Of a DNA stretch of 64,000 bases, positions 1 through 12,022 are shown in pieces. A program made the position numbers and the translations under genes. Under the pieces are notes generated by a model. That model was not told the DNA's origin. It saw only the letters and a program-made list of their open reading frames with translations, and did no database searches. Numbering within the stretch: the first letter of the stretch is position 1; each line of letters opens with the position of its first letter. Source of the DNA: Flavobacteriaceae bacterium (lineage in GTDB: Bacteria; Bacteroidota; Bacteroidia; Flavobacteriales; Flavobacteriaceae); assembly GCA_013003555.1 (NCBI GenBank), contig JABDIV010000052.1, positions 186,001 through 250,000 on the forward strand, written 5' to 3'.

Positions 1-1072
1 CATTCAATTCGGTTTCTTTTAAATTGAAGACATTCTGCTTTCTGAGGATTTCGTCATCTATATGTTCAAAAGCATTGACCTTTTTGAGCAGATCATCTCG
101 AATCCCAATTAGCTCATCGATCGAATTCGCCGAATGCTTAAGCATAAGATTATTGATGGTATTAAGCTTACGTGTTATCAAGTGTGCACGATCGGGATCG
201 GCATCTATTGACTCCTTGCTGCGTTCTATTTCATCATAGATATCCTGAAACTCGATATAGGCGCTGTTAATACGTTCAAAAAGACTATAGAACTCGGGAG
301 ACATCTCGGTGAGATTTTTTAAGGTATTCCTTATTTGAGATACATTCATTAAAATACCCAATTCATCATTACTCAGTCTTTCAGAAGATTCATTCAAACC
401 TTCTTTTATTGCCTCGTAATTACTTATAATCTTATATTCTTCTTCGAGGTTTTCAAGTTCGCCTTTTTTTAATTCCGCTTCACTCAGTTCATTATATAAA
501 AAGGCATTGTAGTCCTGCTCTTTGATAGCTTCCGATTTAAGTCGCTGCAAGCGGTCAAGCTCTTTTTGAAGGGTTTTAAACGACAATAGGGTAGATTGAT
601 ATTGCGCCAGAAGTTGTTCTGATCCTCCCAATGCATCGATCACCTGGAATTGAAATTCAGTATCGGCTAGTTTTAGGTTTTGGTGTTGCGAATGTACATC
701 GATAAGCTGTTGTCCAATAGCACTTAGGGCACTTAGATTCACCGGTGAATCATTGATAAACGCCCTGGATTTTCCAGAAGGTAAAATTTCTCGTCTTATG
801 ATTGTCTCATCATCATAATCGATATCGGCTTCCAGAAAAAGATGTTCAAGATTATAATTTCCAATAAAGAAGGTGCCCTCAATAATACATTTTTTACTGA
901 TATCACGCATACTCGATAAATCAGCCCGGCTTCCTAGGATCAGGGATAAGCCTTCGATTAAAATAGATTTTCCAGAACCGGTTTCTCCTGTTATGATGGT
1001 AAATCCCTCTCCAAAATTAACTTGGATGTCTTCGATGAGGGCATAGTTTTTTATGGATAAGGATGTGATCAA
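1..1072 (-). CDS. recN: DNA repair ATPase RecN (C-terminal part beyond window)
   Basis: SMC-like ATPase of double-strand break repair by recombination. The reverse strand reads MITSLSIKNYALIEDI, then a Walker A motif GETGSGKS at residues 29-36, followed by long charged stretches with coiled-coil character. All of this is typical of the RecN N-terminal half. About 357 of the usual ~550 residues are present and the rest lies past base 1. The start is taken as TTG at 1072-1070, because an in-frame TGA lies only two codons upstream and no ATG is available; the second residue onward matches the family N-terminus. It is the last gene of a minus-strand run that begins at dapA or its neighbour. Confidence 0.93.
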   Translation of the reverse strand, partial: MITSLSIKNYALIEDIQVNFGEGFTIITGETGSGKSILIEGLSLILGSRADLSSMRDISKKCIIEGTFFIGNYNLEHLFLEADIDYDDETIIRREILPSGKSRAFINDSPVNLSALSAIGQQLIDVHSQHQNLKLADTEFQFQVIDALGGSEQLLAQYQSTLLSFKTLQKELDRLQRLKSEAIKEQDYNAFLYNELSEAELKKGELENLEEEYKIISNYEAIKEGLNESSERLSNDELGILMNVSQIRNTLKNLTEMSPEFYSLFERINSAYIEFQDIYDEIERSKESIDADPDRAHLITRKLNTINNLMLKHSANSIDELIGIRDDLLKKVNAFEHIDDEILRKQNVFNLKETELN

Positions 1073-1119
1073 TTTTCAAGAAAACAATGAATACCCAAAG
1101 GTATAGATAAATTCGAACT

Positions 1120-2010
1120 TTAAAATGATATTGCTCGCCATTTACTCGCGTGCATCGGGGCTATTCGAGTTAAGGTTGTCACCAGGTCTGTTATATTCAC
1201 GCTCGGACCGTCGGAAAAAATATCCTGGATCTCGTCTGATTTAGCATCAAAGAAAACGCGAAGAATAAACGAGTTGGGCCTACGGCTATTTAAGGCCTTA
1301 AACGTTGAAAGACTTTGTGAGATTGACGTTTTTCCATTCTTTGCATTGGAATGCATCAGGTCTAATCCTGACCTGTGATAACTATACATCACAGATCGGA
1401 ATTCTTTGAAAGTGGGTGACAATATTTGATCGATCAATGCGCTTCGAGTCTGGTCTCCTCCCTTAGGTGGTTCCCAGCCTTTTGAATTATTCTGTTGTGA
1501 GTAACCCACAATCGTCCTGGCCTGCTGGTAATATTCATCTCCTCCATTTGTCGCGAAGGTATCCGCGTCCATGCCCAGAATAATATAAATATGAAATGCA
1601 ATCATGGAAACGAGATTCGAATCAAATTGGGACGGACTGTATATCAGGTTTTGAAATTCCAGGTACCTGAAATTAAAATCCCGGTCATTAAAATTATATA
1701 CTGGTGTTTCATAGGTTGAATTAAATACCGGACGTGATGAACTCACCTGAATGGTTCCCTGGAACACATCACTGTCATAACCATTAATCGTAATCACCAT
1801 GCTGCAATTAATGCGCTCCTGGGCTGAATACGTTCGGCTTGTCCAACGTGAATTGTTAACAAACTCATTAAGCTGTTTCTCAAGCGTTCGGAACACCTGA
1901 ACATTCTCATTCCCTGTTAATTGCGCATTTACAACAACATCGCAATTCAGTTCCTGTGCCTTAACAACGGAAGATCCAAGTATAATTAGTATCAGTAAAA
2001 GCTTATGCAT
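1120..2010 (-). CDS. DUF4835 family exported protein (PorD-like)
   Basis: A 296-aa protein with a cleavable signal peptide (MHKLLLILIILGSSVVKAQ). The mature part starts ELNCDVVVNAQ and contains the family-typical stretch around SRWTSRTYSAQERINC. This family is found throughout Bacteroidota between coaBC and recN, as here, and has been linked with type IX secretion (PorD-like label); the exact role is not known to me. The gene overlaps the 3' end of coaBC by 8 bp (ATG at 2010), so it is translationally linked to it. Family call is firm, function is not. Confidence 0.85.
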   Translation of the reverse strand: MHKLLLILIILGSSVVKAQELNCDVVVNAQLTGNENVQVFRTLEKQLNEFVNNSRWTSRTYSAQERINCSMVITINGYDSDVFQGTIQVSSSRPVFNSTYETPVYNFNDRDFNFRYLEFQNLIYSPSQFDSNLVSMIAFHIYIILGMDADTFATNGGDEYYQQARTIVGYSQQNNSKGWEPPKGGDQTRSALIDQILSPTFKEFRSVMYSYHRSGLDLMHSNAKNGKTSISQSLSTFKALNSRRPNSFILRVFFDAKSDEIQDIFSDGPSVNITDLVTTLTRIAPMHASKWRAISF

Positions 2011-3214
2011 TAAAGAATTTTAATATTTCATTCATAATATCGACTCCAACCTCGGCTTTAGATTTTAATGGCAAGGCGGTTACGTTTTGCTGCCTGTCAA
2101 TGAAGGTAACCTTGTTGGTTTCGGTGCCAAACCCGGCACCTGCATCGTTTAACGAATTTAGCACAATTAAATCTAAATTTTTTCTTTTTAACTTATCAAT
2201 TGCATTTTCAAGCTCGTTATTCGTTTCAAGCGCAAATCCGACCAGAACTTGCTTCTTTTTTGACGCACCACATGATGCAAGAATATCCTTGGTAGGTTCC
2301 AGTTTAATAGTTAACGAATTGTCCCGCTTTTTTATTTTGGTCTCCGAAACAGTTTTAGGCTTATAATCAGATACCGCCGCCGATAAAATCGCGACATCGA
2401 CATCTGGATAATTTTCATGAACCGCTTTATACATCTCGTCTGCACTCATTACGGGAATTACCGTCATCAAGTCATGGTTGAACGATTCATGGGTTGGACC
2501 TGTAATCATGACAACTTCAGCTCCCATTTCGAGGGCTGCCTGGGCTATAGCAAAACCCATTTTTCCGCTTGAATGATTACCGATGAATCGAACAGGATCA
2601 ATAGCCTCATATGTGGGGCCTGCGGTCAGTAACACCCGACGACCTCGAAGTGGCAAGTTTTCTAAGACATGATCTTCGATAAATTTTAGAATGATTTCAG
2701 GTTCTGCCATACGGCCTTCACCAACCAAACCACTGGCTAATTCACCGTGAGCGGCGGGTATTATAATATTACCGTAATCCCGCAATTTATCGAATGACGA
2801 CGCCGTACTCGGATGCTTATACATATCGAGATCCATAGCCGGTGCGAAATAAACGGGGCATTTCGCGGATAAATAAGTCGCAATTAATAGATTATCGCTT
2901 GTGCCGTTGGCCATTTTAGCCAGGGAGTTAGCTGTGGCCGGTGCAATAATCATCAAATCGGCCCACAGGCCAAGTTCGACATGATTATTCCAAACCGCAC
3001 TGTCATCGTCCTCATCTGTAAAGGTAGAATGGACCGGATTTTTTGAAAGGGTAGAAAGCGTGAGTGGTGTGATAAAATCTTTGGCTGCCGGAGTCATTAC
3101 AACTTTAACTTCAGCTCCGGCTTTGATAAAAAGTCTAACTAAGGTGGCCGTTTTGTAGGCTGCGATACCAGCAGTAATGCCTAACAAAATATGTTTACCA
3201 CGAAGAACCGACAT
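2003..3214 (-). CDS. coaBC: Bifunctional phosphopantothenoylcysteine decarboxylase/phosphopantothenate-cysteine ligase
   Basis: Two middle steps of coenzyme A synthesis: ligation of cysteine to 4'-phosphopantothenate (CoaB) and FMN-dependent decarboxylation (CoaC). Residues 1-185 form the CoaC flavoprotein (GITAGIAAYK at 12-21, His78, IAPATANSLAKMANG from 90). Residues ~190-403 form CoaB (LLTAGPTYEAIDPVRFIGN, HSSGKMG, lysine-rich KIKKRDN). At 403 aa the length is normal. Two residues that are catalytic in E. coli CoaC differ: the PAMN Asn is Asp128 (PAMDLDMY) and the loop Cys is Ser161 (ELASGLVGEGRM). I believe this variant is usual in Bacteroidota. Lies 6 bp downstream of rpoZ. Confidence 0.95.
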   Translation of the reverse strand: MSVLRGKHILLGITAGIAAYKTATLVRLFIKAGAEVKVVMTPAAKDFITPLTLSTLSKNPVHSTFTDEDDDSAVWNNHVELGLWADLMIIAPATANSLAKMANGTSDNLLIATYLSAKCPVYFAPAMDLDMYKHPSTASSFDKLRDYGNIIIPAAHGELASGLVGEGRMAEPEIILKFIEDHVLENLPLRGRRVLLTAGPTYEAIDPVRFIGNHSSGKMGFAIAQAALEMGAEVVMITGPTHESFNHDLMTVIPVMSADEMYKAVHENYPDVDVAILSAAVSDYKPKTVSETKIKKRDNSLTIKLEPTKDILASCGASKKKQVLVGFALETNNELENAIDKLKRKNLDLIVLNSLNDAGAGFGTETNKVTFIDRQQNVTALPLKSKAEVGVDIMNEILKFFNA

Positions 3215-3220
3215 CTGAAA

Positions 3221-3550
3221 TTACTCTTGATTGTCCTCTTCTGTATTGCGGTAATAGACATTATCCTTTAACCACTCTTGTATTGCTATAGCGTGTGGCT
3301 TCGGAAGTCGTTCATAGAATTTAGAAACTTCGATCTGCTCCTTATTCTCAAAGATCTCCTCTAAGCTATCGTTATAAGTGGCAAACTCTTCGAGTTTTTC
3401 GATCAATTCCTTCCGCATCTCGGTGTTGATCTGTTCCGCACGTCTTGAAATGATCGAGATCGCTTCATAAATATTTTCTGTTGGCTCATCGATCACATTC
3501 CTGTTATAGGTTTCGGTGGTTACAGGAGCATTTACCTTTTTAAAATCCAT
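3221..3550 (-). CDS. rpoZ: RNA polymerase omega-type subunit (Bacteroidota form)
   Basis: A 109-aa acidic protein. Residues ~25-55 (ENIYEAISIISRRAEQIN) correspond to the conserved Rpb6/omega core that clamps the beta' subunit; the remainder is the longer C-terminal tail seen in Bacteroidota. The position between bamD and coaBC is the conserved flavobacterial order and supports the call. Short spacings on both sides (10 and 6 bp) indicate one transcript. Confidence 0.85.
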   Translation of the reverse strand: MDFKKVNAPVTTETYNRNVIDEPTENIYEAISIISRRAEQINTEMRKELIEKLEEFATYNDSLEEIFENKEQIEVSKFYERLPKPHAIAIQEWLKDNVYYRNTEEDNQE

Positions 3551-3560
3551 TTTCTAAGAA

Positions 3561-4373
3561 TTAACTTTTTACACTAAAATTTTTTAACAAATCCTCCATC
3601 TCCTCATGCATTTTCGTAGCATCTTCATTAAAGGGCGATTCTGGATATTTTTTTATAAACTGCTGATAATATGAAATAGCCTTATTCAACCGCTCTTCCA
3701 TTTTCCATTCAACACTGTTTATCGCTAATTTATAAGCTGAATCTAAGCGATAAAATAATGCTTCTTCCTTCAACGAACTGCCCGGGTAATTCAACAAGAA
3801 ATTATCAAAAGCTTTAATAGCCGCCTGATAATCCCGTGAAAATGGACCGATCTTATTGTACTGTTTCGCAATCTCAAAGGCTTTGCGTTCCAATTTGAAA
3901 TCGAGTTCTTTCACCAATTCATTAGCCTCCGCAATATATTCAGATCTCGGAAAGGAATTGATAAAGCCTTGTAACTTCTCAATCGCTTCAACTGTTTCTT
4001 TTTGTTCTTTCGAAAAGGCCGGTGAGAGTTCGTAGTAACTTTTTGCACCTAAAAATGCCGCTTCCTCGACCTTATCACTGTCCGGATAAGCACTTACAAA
4101 ACGTTCAAACTGATAATTGGCTGTGTAATAATCACGTGTTTCGTAAAACGTTTTAGAGTACATATACATCAAGCGTTCGGCTTGAGGTTTACCTCTATAC
4201 TTAGGCACGATCTGAACGAACAGCCTATTGGCTTTGTTGTATTTACCTTCGTCATACAGTTGGGTGCCCATTTTGAACTTTTCAACAATATCAGTGGACT
4301 TTAATGCCTTTTGATATTCATTGCATGACGCAAGGGTCAGCGCAATTACTAATATGGATAACAGTTTCTTCAT
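3561..4373 (-). CDS. bamD: Outer membrane assembly lipoprotein BamD
   Basis: TPR-repeat lipoprotein of the BAM complex, which inserts beta-barrel proteins into the outer membrane. The start is ATG at 4373, giving MKKLLSILVIALTLASC with the lipobox Cys at residue 17; a longer in-frame reading to 4478 would bury this signal and overlap dapA. Five TPR-like helical pairs follow (GTQLYDEGKYNKANRLF; YYTANYQFERFVSAYPDS; AIKAFDNFLLNYPGS; AISYYQQFIKKYPESPF). The 270-aa length suits the family. Between dapA and rpoZ. Confidence 0.92.
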   Translation of the reverse strand: MKKLLSILVIALTLASCNEYQKALKSTDIVEKFKMGTQLYDEGKYNKANRLFVQIVPKYRGKPQAERLMYMYSKTFYETRDYYTANYQFERFVSAYPDSDKVEEAAFLGAKSYYELSPAFSKEQKETVEAIEKLQGFINSFPRSEYIAEANELVKELDFKLERKAFEIAKQYNKIGPFSRDYQAAIKAFDNFLLNYPGSSLKEEALFYRLDSAYKLAINSVEWKMEERLNKAISYYQQFIKKYPESPFNEDATKMHEEMEDLLKNFSVKS

Positions 4374-4444
4374 AGATAAAACAGCATGCAAAAGTAAGTA
4401 TTTATAACGGATAATAAAAACCTTTATTACAGCCTGCAACAGGA

Positions 4445-5335
4445 TTAGTGAACAGTCTGATTTAACCTTTGAAGGCAACGCTTAATTTCGGACTTCAATT
4501 CCGAACTCGCCTCTACCAGAGGTAAACGGACCCTTGCACTGCAAATTCCCAAAGCTTCAAGAACGGCCTTTATCCCAGCCGGGTTATTTTCGGCGAAAAT
4601 CGCTGCTGTTAAATCCATCAATTTGAAGTGAAAAGCATAGGCTTCTTTCGATCGACCCTCTAAACCATAATTGACCATTTGAGAAAATTCGGATGGAACA
4701 GCCTGTCCCAAGACTGATATTACACCAGATCCACCAGCCAGGATTACCCCCAAGGCAAGGTCATCATCGCCCGAAATGACGAGGAAATCATCGGGTTTAT
4801 CCTTTAACAGCTCAAGGTATTGATGAATGCTGTTTCCGGCTTCCTTTACGGCCACGATCGAATCAAAATCCCGCGCAAGACGAAGGGTTGTTTCGGGCAA
4901 CATATTTTTCGATGTTCGGCCCGGCACGTTATACAGGATAACCGGGATAGGACATGCCTCAGCAACGGCTTTAAAATGCTGATAAAGCCCTTCCTGTGTC
5001 GGTTTGCTGTAATACGGTGAAACAGATAAGATGGCCGAAAATTTCGAGAGATCTGTCTCATTAATCTCCTGGATAACCTGACGGGTATTATTACCCCCAA
5101 TACCAAGAACCAAAGGTAATTGATCATTATTGGCAGAAGCCACGGTTTTAATGATCTCCTTTTTCTCCTTTGCACTTATGGTGACACTTTCACCAGTCGT
5201 TCCGCTTATTACGAGATAATCCGTTCCATTTTCAACATTGTAGTGCACCAGTTTTTCCAGTGCGGAATGGTCAACATTACCATTATCATCAAAAGGGGTT
5301 ATCAGTGCCACCCCGGTTCCTATTAACTCTTGCAT
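4445..5335 (-). CDS. dapA: 4-hydroxy-tetrahydrodipicolinate synthase
   Basis: First committed step of diaminopimelate/lysine synthesis: condensation of pyruvate with aspartate semialdehyde in the cytosol. A TIM-barrel of 296 aa carrying SGTTGES at 44-50, the catalytic Tyr135 in ILYNVPGRT, and the Schiff-base Lys164 in VAVKEAGNS. The product feeds the pathway whose later enzyme DapF is at 28599-29378. The stop lies 71 bp upstream of the bamD ATG. Confidence 0.96.
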   Translation of the reverse strand: MQELIGTGVALITPFDDNGNVDHSALEKLVHYNVENGTDYLVISGTTGESVTISAKEKKEIIKTVASANNDQLPLVLGIGGNNTRQVIQEINETDLSKFSAILSVSPYYSKPTQEGLYQHFKAVAEACPIPVILYNVPGRTSKNMLPETTLRLARDFDSIVAVKEAGNSIHQYLELLKDKPDDFLVISGDDDLALGVILAGGSGVISVLGQAVPSEFSQMVNYGLEGRSKEAYAFHFKLMDLTAAIFAENNPAGIKAVLEALGICSARVRLPLVEASSELKSEIKRCLQRLNQTVH

Positions 5336-5854
5336 CTATATTTTATTCAACACTTTTAAATATTTATTTAATTCCTTTTCAAATACACTCAAATACTTAG
5401 ATTCGATATCGATAATTAGATCGAAAAGTCTGTGGTCATGGTTTGAAATACCAATTTTAAAATGTGCATTCGATAAAGCTGTCACATAATCCAGTTCTGG
5501 GATGGGGTCTTTATAATAACTGATCAACGCATCGAATTTCGTACTTATAAAATCTTCCAACTGCGGATTTTTTATTTTTCCCTTCCATCCGAAATCCACT
5601 TCCGAATAAAAATCATCCCATGAATTTGGTTTTTCTTTGTCATCTTCAAGAAATGCGATAAAGCGTACCTTGTTATCCTTGAATCCGATATTTTTCATCG
5701 CTATTCGCAGCTGATCATAACGATTAAACTCATCAAAATTTAATAATATCCCCACCGCTTCAATCTTACCTGCCGGCACTGTGCGTTTGGCCTGATTCAG
5801 GACATTATTGAAATATTTCTTATTCGATTTTTCCTTGAATCGCTTTAAAAACAT
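5336..5854 (-). CDS. DUF6913 family protein
   Basis: A 172-aa cytosolic protein with no signal peptide or membrane helix, beginning MFLKRFKEKSNKKYFNNVL. The stretch PNSWDDFYSEVDFGWKGKI and the ending around SNAHFKIGISNHDHRLFDLII are typical of the uncharacterised DUF6913 family, which is found next to dapA in flavobacteria. Its stop is immediately next to the dapA start codon, so the two are almost certainly co-transcribed. Function unknown. Confidence 0.75.
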   Translation of the reverse strand: MFLKRFKEKSNKKYFNNVLNQAKRTVPAGKIEAVGILLNFDEFNRYDQLRIAMKNIGFKDNKVRFIAFLEDDKEKPNSWDDFYSEVDFGWKGKIKNPQLEDFISTKFDALISYYKDPIPELDYVTALSNAHFKIGISNHDHRLFDLIIDIESKYLSVFEKELNKYLKVLNKI

Positions 5855-5914
5855 TTATATTTAATGCGTTTATACAAATGTAATAAACCGACCGATTTAT
5901 CGAATCACACAGCC

Positions 5915-6682
5915 ATGACTTATTCTATGACTTATAAACAAATTACGTTTGTAATCGGACTATTGGTTCTTTGTTCCTGTAAACAGGAAAATAACCTTAC
6001 CAGGATCGAAGGGGTTAGGATCGAAATAAATGATAGCCTCGAACGCGATATGGTAATCGATAGCTTTATCGGACCCTATCGTGAACATGTAAACGCAAAT
6101 CTTGACAGTATAATCTCCTATGCTGCAAATACGTATTCAAAAACAGATGGGGAGTTGAACACCGCCATCGGAAATCTTATGGCCGATCTGGTTTACGAAC
6201 GGGCTAACCCGGTATTTTTTTCAAGAACAGGGCAGAATATCGATATGGTATTGCTGAATCACGGCGGGATTAGAGCCATTCTATCCAAAGGTCCGGTGCG
6301 AACAAGAAATGCCTATGAGATCATGCCTTTTGAAAATTCAATCGTTGTAGCTGAAATGAAAGGACAGTACATCGATAGCCTTATAGCCCACTTATTAGTT
6401 TCAAAACGAGCGCATCCGATTTCACGTCTAAACCTTGATGTAAGTGAAGATTTTAAGCTTATTCAAGCAAATATAAACGGTGAGAACATTTCAAAAGACC
6501 GCACCTATTACGTGGCAACCAACGATTACTTGTTCTATGGTGGAGACCGGATGAACTTTTTTCAGAAAAGCGATTCATTACATGTTCTGAATTATAAAAT
6601 AAGGAACGCCATGATCGATTATTTTAAAACTAAGGATACACTTAGTCCTGTGATTGATTCTCGATTCCAAATAATCAGGTAA
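5915..6682 (+). CDS. Lipoprotein, 5'-nucleotidase C-terminal (substrate-binding) domain
   Basis: This is the substrate-binding half of a UshA-type 5'-nucleotidase, encoded alone. The N-terminus has a hydrophobic segment ending LLVLCSC, a lipobox. The rest contains family motifs: TAIGNLMADLVYERA, LLNHGGIRA, NAYEIMPFENS and the ending NDYLFYGGD. Start is ATG 5915; ATG 5927 (MTYKQITFVIGLL) is equally possible, and an upstream ATG at 5864 would put 17 extra polar residues before the signal. The catalytic half is the next gene, 45 bp downstream, so the pair probably works together in the periplasm on nucleotides or sugar nucleotides. Confidence 0.85.
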   Translation: MTYSMTYKQITFVIGLLVLCSCKQENNLTRIEGVRIEINDSLERDMVIDSFIGPYREHVNANLDSIISYAANTYSKTDGELNTAIGNLMADLVYERANPVFFSRTGQNIDMVLLNHGGIRAILSKGPVRTRNAYEIMPFENSIVVAEMKGQYIDSLIAHLLVSKRAHPISRLNLDVSEDFKLIQANINGENISKDRTYYVATNDYLFYGGDRMNFFQKSDSLHVLNYKIRNAMIDYFKTKDTLSPVIDSRFQIIR

Positions 6683-6727
6683 TATAAGTAAGCACTGAAA
6701 GAAAAGGTCTGAAATTGAAAAAATTAT

Positions 6728-7642
6728 ATGAAGCGAAGAGAATTTATTAAACAATCAGCGGCTGGATCAGCCCTTGTTTTTGGCGGTGGCTTGGCGTTAT
6801 CGTCGTATGCACAACCAACAAAAACCAAGATTACCATCCTTCACACCAATGATGTGCACAGCCACATTGATGCATTTGGCCCAGATGACGGTCGTAATGC
6901 AAATAAAGGTGGTGTTGCACGTCGCGCACAGCTCATAGAGGCTATACGGCAGGAAAATGAGAATACGCTTTTATTCGATGCGGGTGACATCTTCCAGGGA
7001 ACGCCGTATTTTAATTATTATGGAGGTGAACTCGAGTTTAAACTCATGAGTATGCTTAAATATGACGCTGCAACCATTGGGAACCATGATTTCGACAATG
7101 GTATAGATGGTCTTTATGCGCAATTACCTCATGCTAAATTCGAATTTGTTTCATCGAATTATAATTTTTCAAATACTATCCTGGACACCCATGTTAAACC
7201 ATATCGCATTTTTTCAAAGGCCGGGATTAAAATTGGAGTATTTGGGCTTGGCATTGAACTTGAAGGTCTGGTGTTAAAGAGTTTATTTAAGGAAACCCAA
7301 TACAACGATCCGATTGAGATCGCCCAGGACATGAGTCGATTACTAAAGGAAGAAAAGAGTTGTGATCTGGTGATTTGTTTATCGCATCTGGGTTATCATT
7401 ATCGAAACAATCCGAATAAGGTCAGCGATCTCATCGTTGCCCGTTCTACCAAGGATATCGACCTCATTATTGGCGGGCATACTCATACGTTCCTACCCAA
7501 ACCAACTATTGAAAAGAATATGGCAGGAGAAAGCGTATTGGTAAATCAGGTTGGCTGTTACGGCTTGTATCTAGGCCGAGTCGATTTTTATTTTGATGCA
7601 GATAAGACGGCTAAAGGAAAGGATGCCACCATAATTGTTTAG
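6728..7642 (+). CDS. Metallophosphatase half of split 5'-nucleotidase
   Basis: Calcineurin-like phosphoesterase, 304 aa, with the five metal-site motifs in order: NDVH at 41-44, DAGD at 84-87, GNHD at 118-121, SH at 219-220 and GGHTH at 249-253. The N-terminus MKRREFIKQSAAGSALVFGGG is a twin-arginine-like export signal, so the metal-loaded enzyme is probably secreted folded. It lacks the C-terminal substrate-binding domain, which is supplied by the preceding gene. Nucleotidase activity is inferred from the family. Confidence 0.88.
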   Translation: MKRREFIKQSAAGSALVFGGGLALSSYAQPTKTKITILHTNDVHSHIDAFGPDDGRNANKGGVARRAQLIEAIRQENENTLLFDAGDIFQGTPYFNYYGGELEFKLMSMLKYDAATIGNHDFDNGIDGLYAQLPHAKFEFVSSNYNFSNTILDTHVKPYRIFSKAGIKIGVFGLGIELEGLVLKSLFKETQYNDPIEIAQDMSRLLKEEKSCDLVICLSHLGYHYRNNPNKVSDLIVARSTKDIDLIIGGHTHTFLPKPTIEKNMAGESVLVNQVGCYGLYLGRVDFYFDADKTAKGKDATIIV

Positions 7643-7698
7643 CCATGAATCTCGACCTGGAGTATTTCTATTTATCGGTGAATTTAATGTCGTGAGAC

Positions 7699-8481
7699 CT
7701 AGGCTTCAATTTTTTTGATAAGCCGTTCTTTTTGTAATTCCTCGTCCTTTTGAGATTGAGGTTCTTCCCTATCTTCTGCCTCCGCAGCCATTCCAATCTG
7801 AATGAAGAAAAAGAAAAATGCCAGAATTAGCAGAATATTATAGGCAATGCTCAATATTGTAATCTCGGTCACATAGTAGTAAGCCACCTGGATCACTTCG
7901 GAAAATACGATACAGAGTGCACCGATTAGGAGGTTCATCGCCTTTTTTGTGTCGCGATGCAGATAATTTATTAGAGTTATCGTCAATAATCCCATAATCA
8001 CAACATTGTAAGTGAATTCTAGAATATAGTCAGCAGTTGATTCAAGCATTCCACTTTTAACAGCGACATCGGTTACGAGTATCGCACAGTAAACATCGAG
8101 AATCAGCAATATGGCCAAATGGACGAAAAACTTTTTAAATATCTTCTTTAATCGCATTTGACGCAAAACCTCAATGGTCAAAAAGATATAAGAAGTAATG
8201 TACAGGGTATTGCAACCATAATAAAACAGATCAAGGACGATTTGAGATCTATCCATGTTGTAATATACGATGGTTACAAATTCAGCTATTGCATACAACA
8301 ATAGAAAAAGAAAGAAATACGTGCTTTTTTTATACCCTGAGGCACAATATAACGCAACAACTAATGGCAAAATAAATGGCCTTATGTAATCAGCCAACAT
8401 CTCCTGTTGAAAAACTACAAAGCTGAAATACGTAGCAACAAGTATGACAATACCTGCAAGTAAATAATTAGTTAACCGCAT
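7699..8481 (-). CDS. YhhN-like integral membrane protein
   Basis: About 260 aa with roughly eight predicted membrane helices and an acidic, lysine-rich cytosolic tail (EEPQSQKDEELQKERLIKK). The helix count and the small polar signatures (STYFFLFLLLYAIAEF) resemble the YhhN/TMEM86 lysoplasmalogenase family, but no diagnostic motif is secure, so this is a weak match. ATG at 8481 is preferred over the TTG one codon earlier. An inverted repeat (8481-8500) overlaps the start. Confidence 0.6.
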   Translation of the reverse strand: MRLTNYLLAGIVILVATYFSFVVFQQEMLADYIRPFILPLVVALYCASGYKKSTYFFLFLLLYAIAEFVTIVYYNMDRSQIVLDLFYYGCNTLYITSYIFLTIEVLRQMRLKKIFKKFFVHLAILLILDVYCAILVTDVAVKSGMLESTADYILEFTYNVVIMGLLTITLINYLHRDTKKAMNLLIGALCIVFSEVIQVAYYYVTEITILSIAYNILLILAFFFFFIQIGMAAEAEDREEPQSQKDEELQKERLIKKIEA

Positions 8482-8500
8482 CAATTAATCCCTTAATTGA
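8481..8500. repeat. Perfect inverted repeat over a start codon
   Basis: TCAATTAA-TCCC-TTAATTGA, 8-bp arms with a 4-nt loop, begins at the first base of the start codon of the downstream minus-strand membrane protein gene. It could be an operator or an RNA hairpin that limits initiation; being AT-rich and short it could also be chance. Confidence 0.35.
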
Positions 8501-8580
8501 AGCAAATATATTACAAAATATTACTACTTATCGATAAAAAAATGCATTTTATCGAATATATCATCTAATTTAGAATGATT

Positions 8581-11152
<2,572 letters not shown>

Positions 11153-11156
<4 letters not shown>

Positions 11157-12022
11157 TGGTCGAAGGAAGCTTTTATCATGCGATCCTTTCCGAATATATC
11201 TTGCCTTAATTCAATAAGTTCAAATCCTTTACCCGACAATAGAATTTGCATATCCTTAGCCAGATAGGCATTTATTTCAAAGAATAATTGTCCGCCAGAA
11301 TTCAAATTATGATATGCCAATTCAGATATGGCATCATAAAATTTAAGCGGATTCGAATCATCGACAAACAAGGCCATATGTGGTTCATTTTTTAATACGT
11401 TATTTCTTATATATCTTTTTTCGGCATATCGAACATAAGGTGGATTGGATACAATAATGTCAAACCCGTCACTGGTGTGAGGAACAGAATCGCGATTTAT
11501 CAGCACATCCGAAATAAGAAAGTGAACCTGAACATTATTTAATTCAGCATTTTCCTTGGCCATCTCCAGAATATCGCCGTTAACATCCAAACCATAAACC
11601 TTGGCCGCCGGAAACTCTTTAGCAATTGCTATGGCTATACAACCACTTCCGGTTCCTACATCCAAAACCCGGGCATCCGTTTTATTCATGGCCTTTAGTT
11701 CTTTTAAGACCCAACCCACCAATTCTTCTGTTTCAGGCCTTGGGATTAAAACATTTTCATTAACCTTAAAGGGCATCCCAAGAAAATTGGTTACACCTAT
11801 AATATACTGAATCGGCCGTTCTTGTTTGAGATCATGAAGTGCCTTGATCATTAAGGCTTGTTCATCCTTTGATAAACCAAAATCGGGATCCAGTGCCAGA
11901 TAATAACGCGGTAGATTAAAATAATATTCAATTAAAATAAAAAAGAAGCTGTCAACCTCTTGTTTTCCATAAATCGGATCGAGTTGTTTGTGAAATATTT
12001 TTTGGATACTTTTTAATCTCAT
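11153..12022 (-). CDS. prmC: Release factor glutamine N5-methyltransferase
   Basis: Methylates the GGQ glutamine of peptide-chain release factors with S-adenosylmethionine. The protein shows DVGTGSGC (SAM site, 121-128) and the catalytic NPPY at 193-196, with an N-terminal helical domain typical of PrmC/HemK. The start is placed at ATG 12022, which overlaps the stop of the upstream GNAT gene as ATGA; an ATG at 12040 would add six residues inside that gene. Length 289 aa is normal. Confidence 0.94.
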
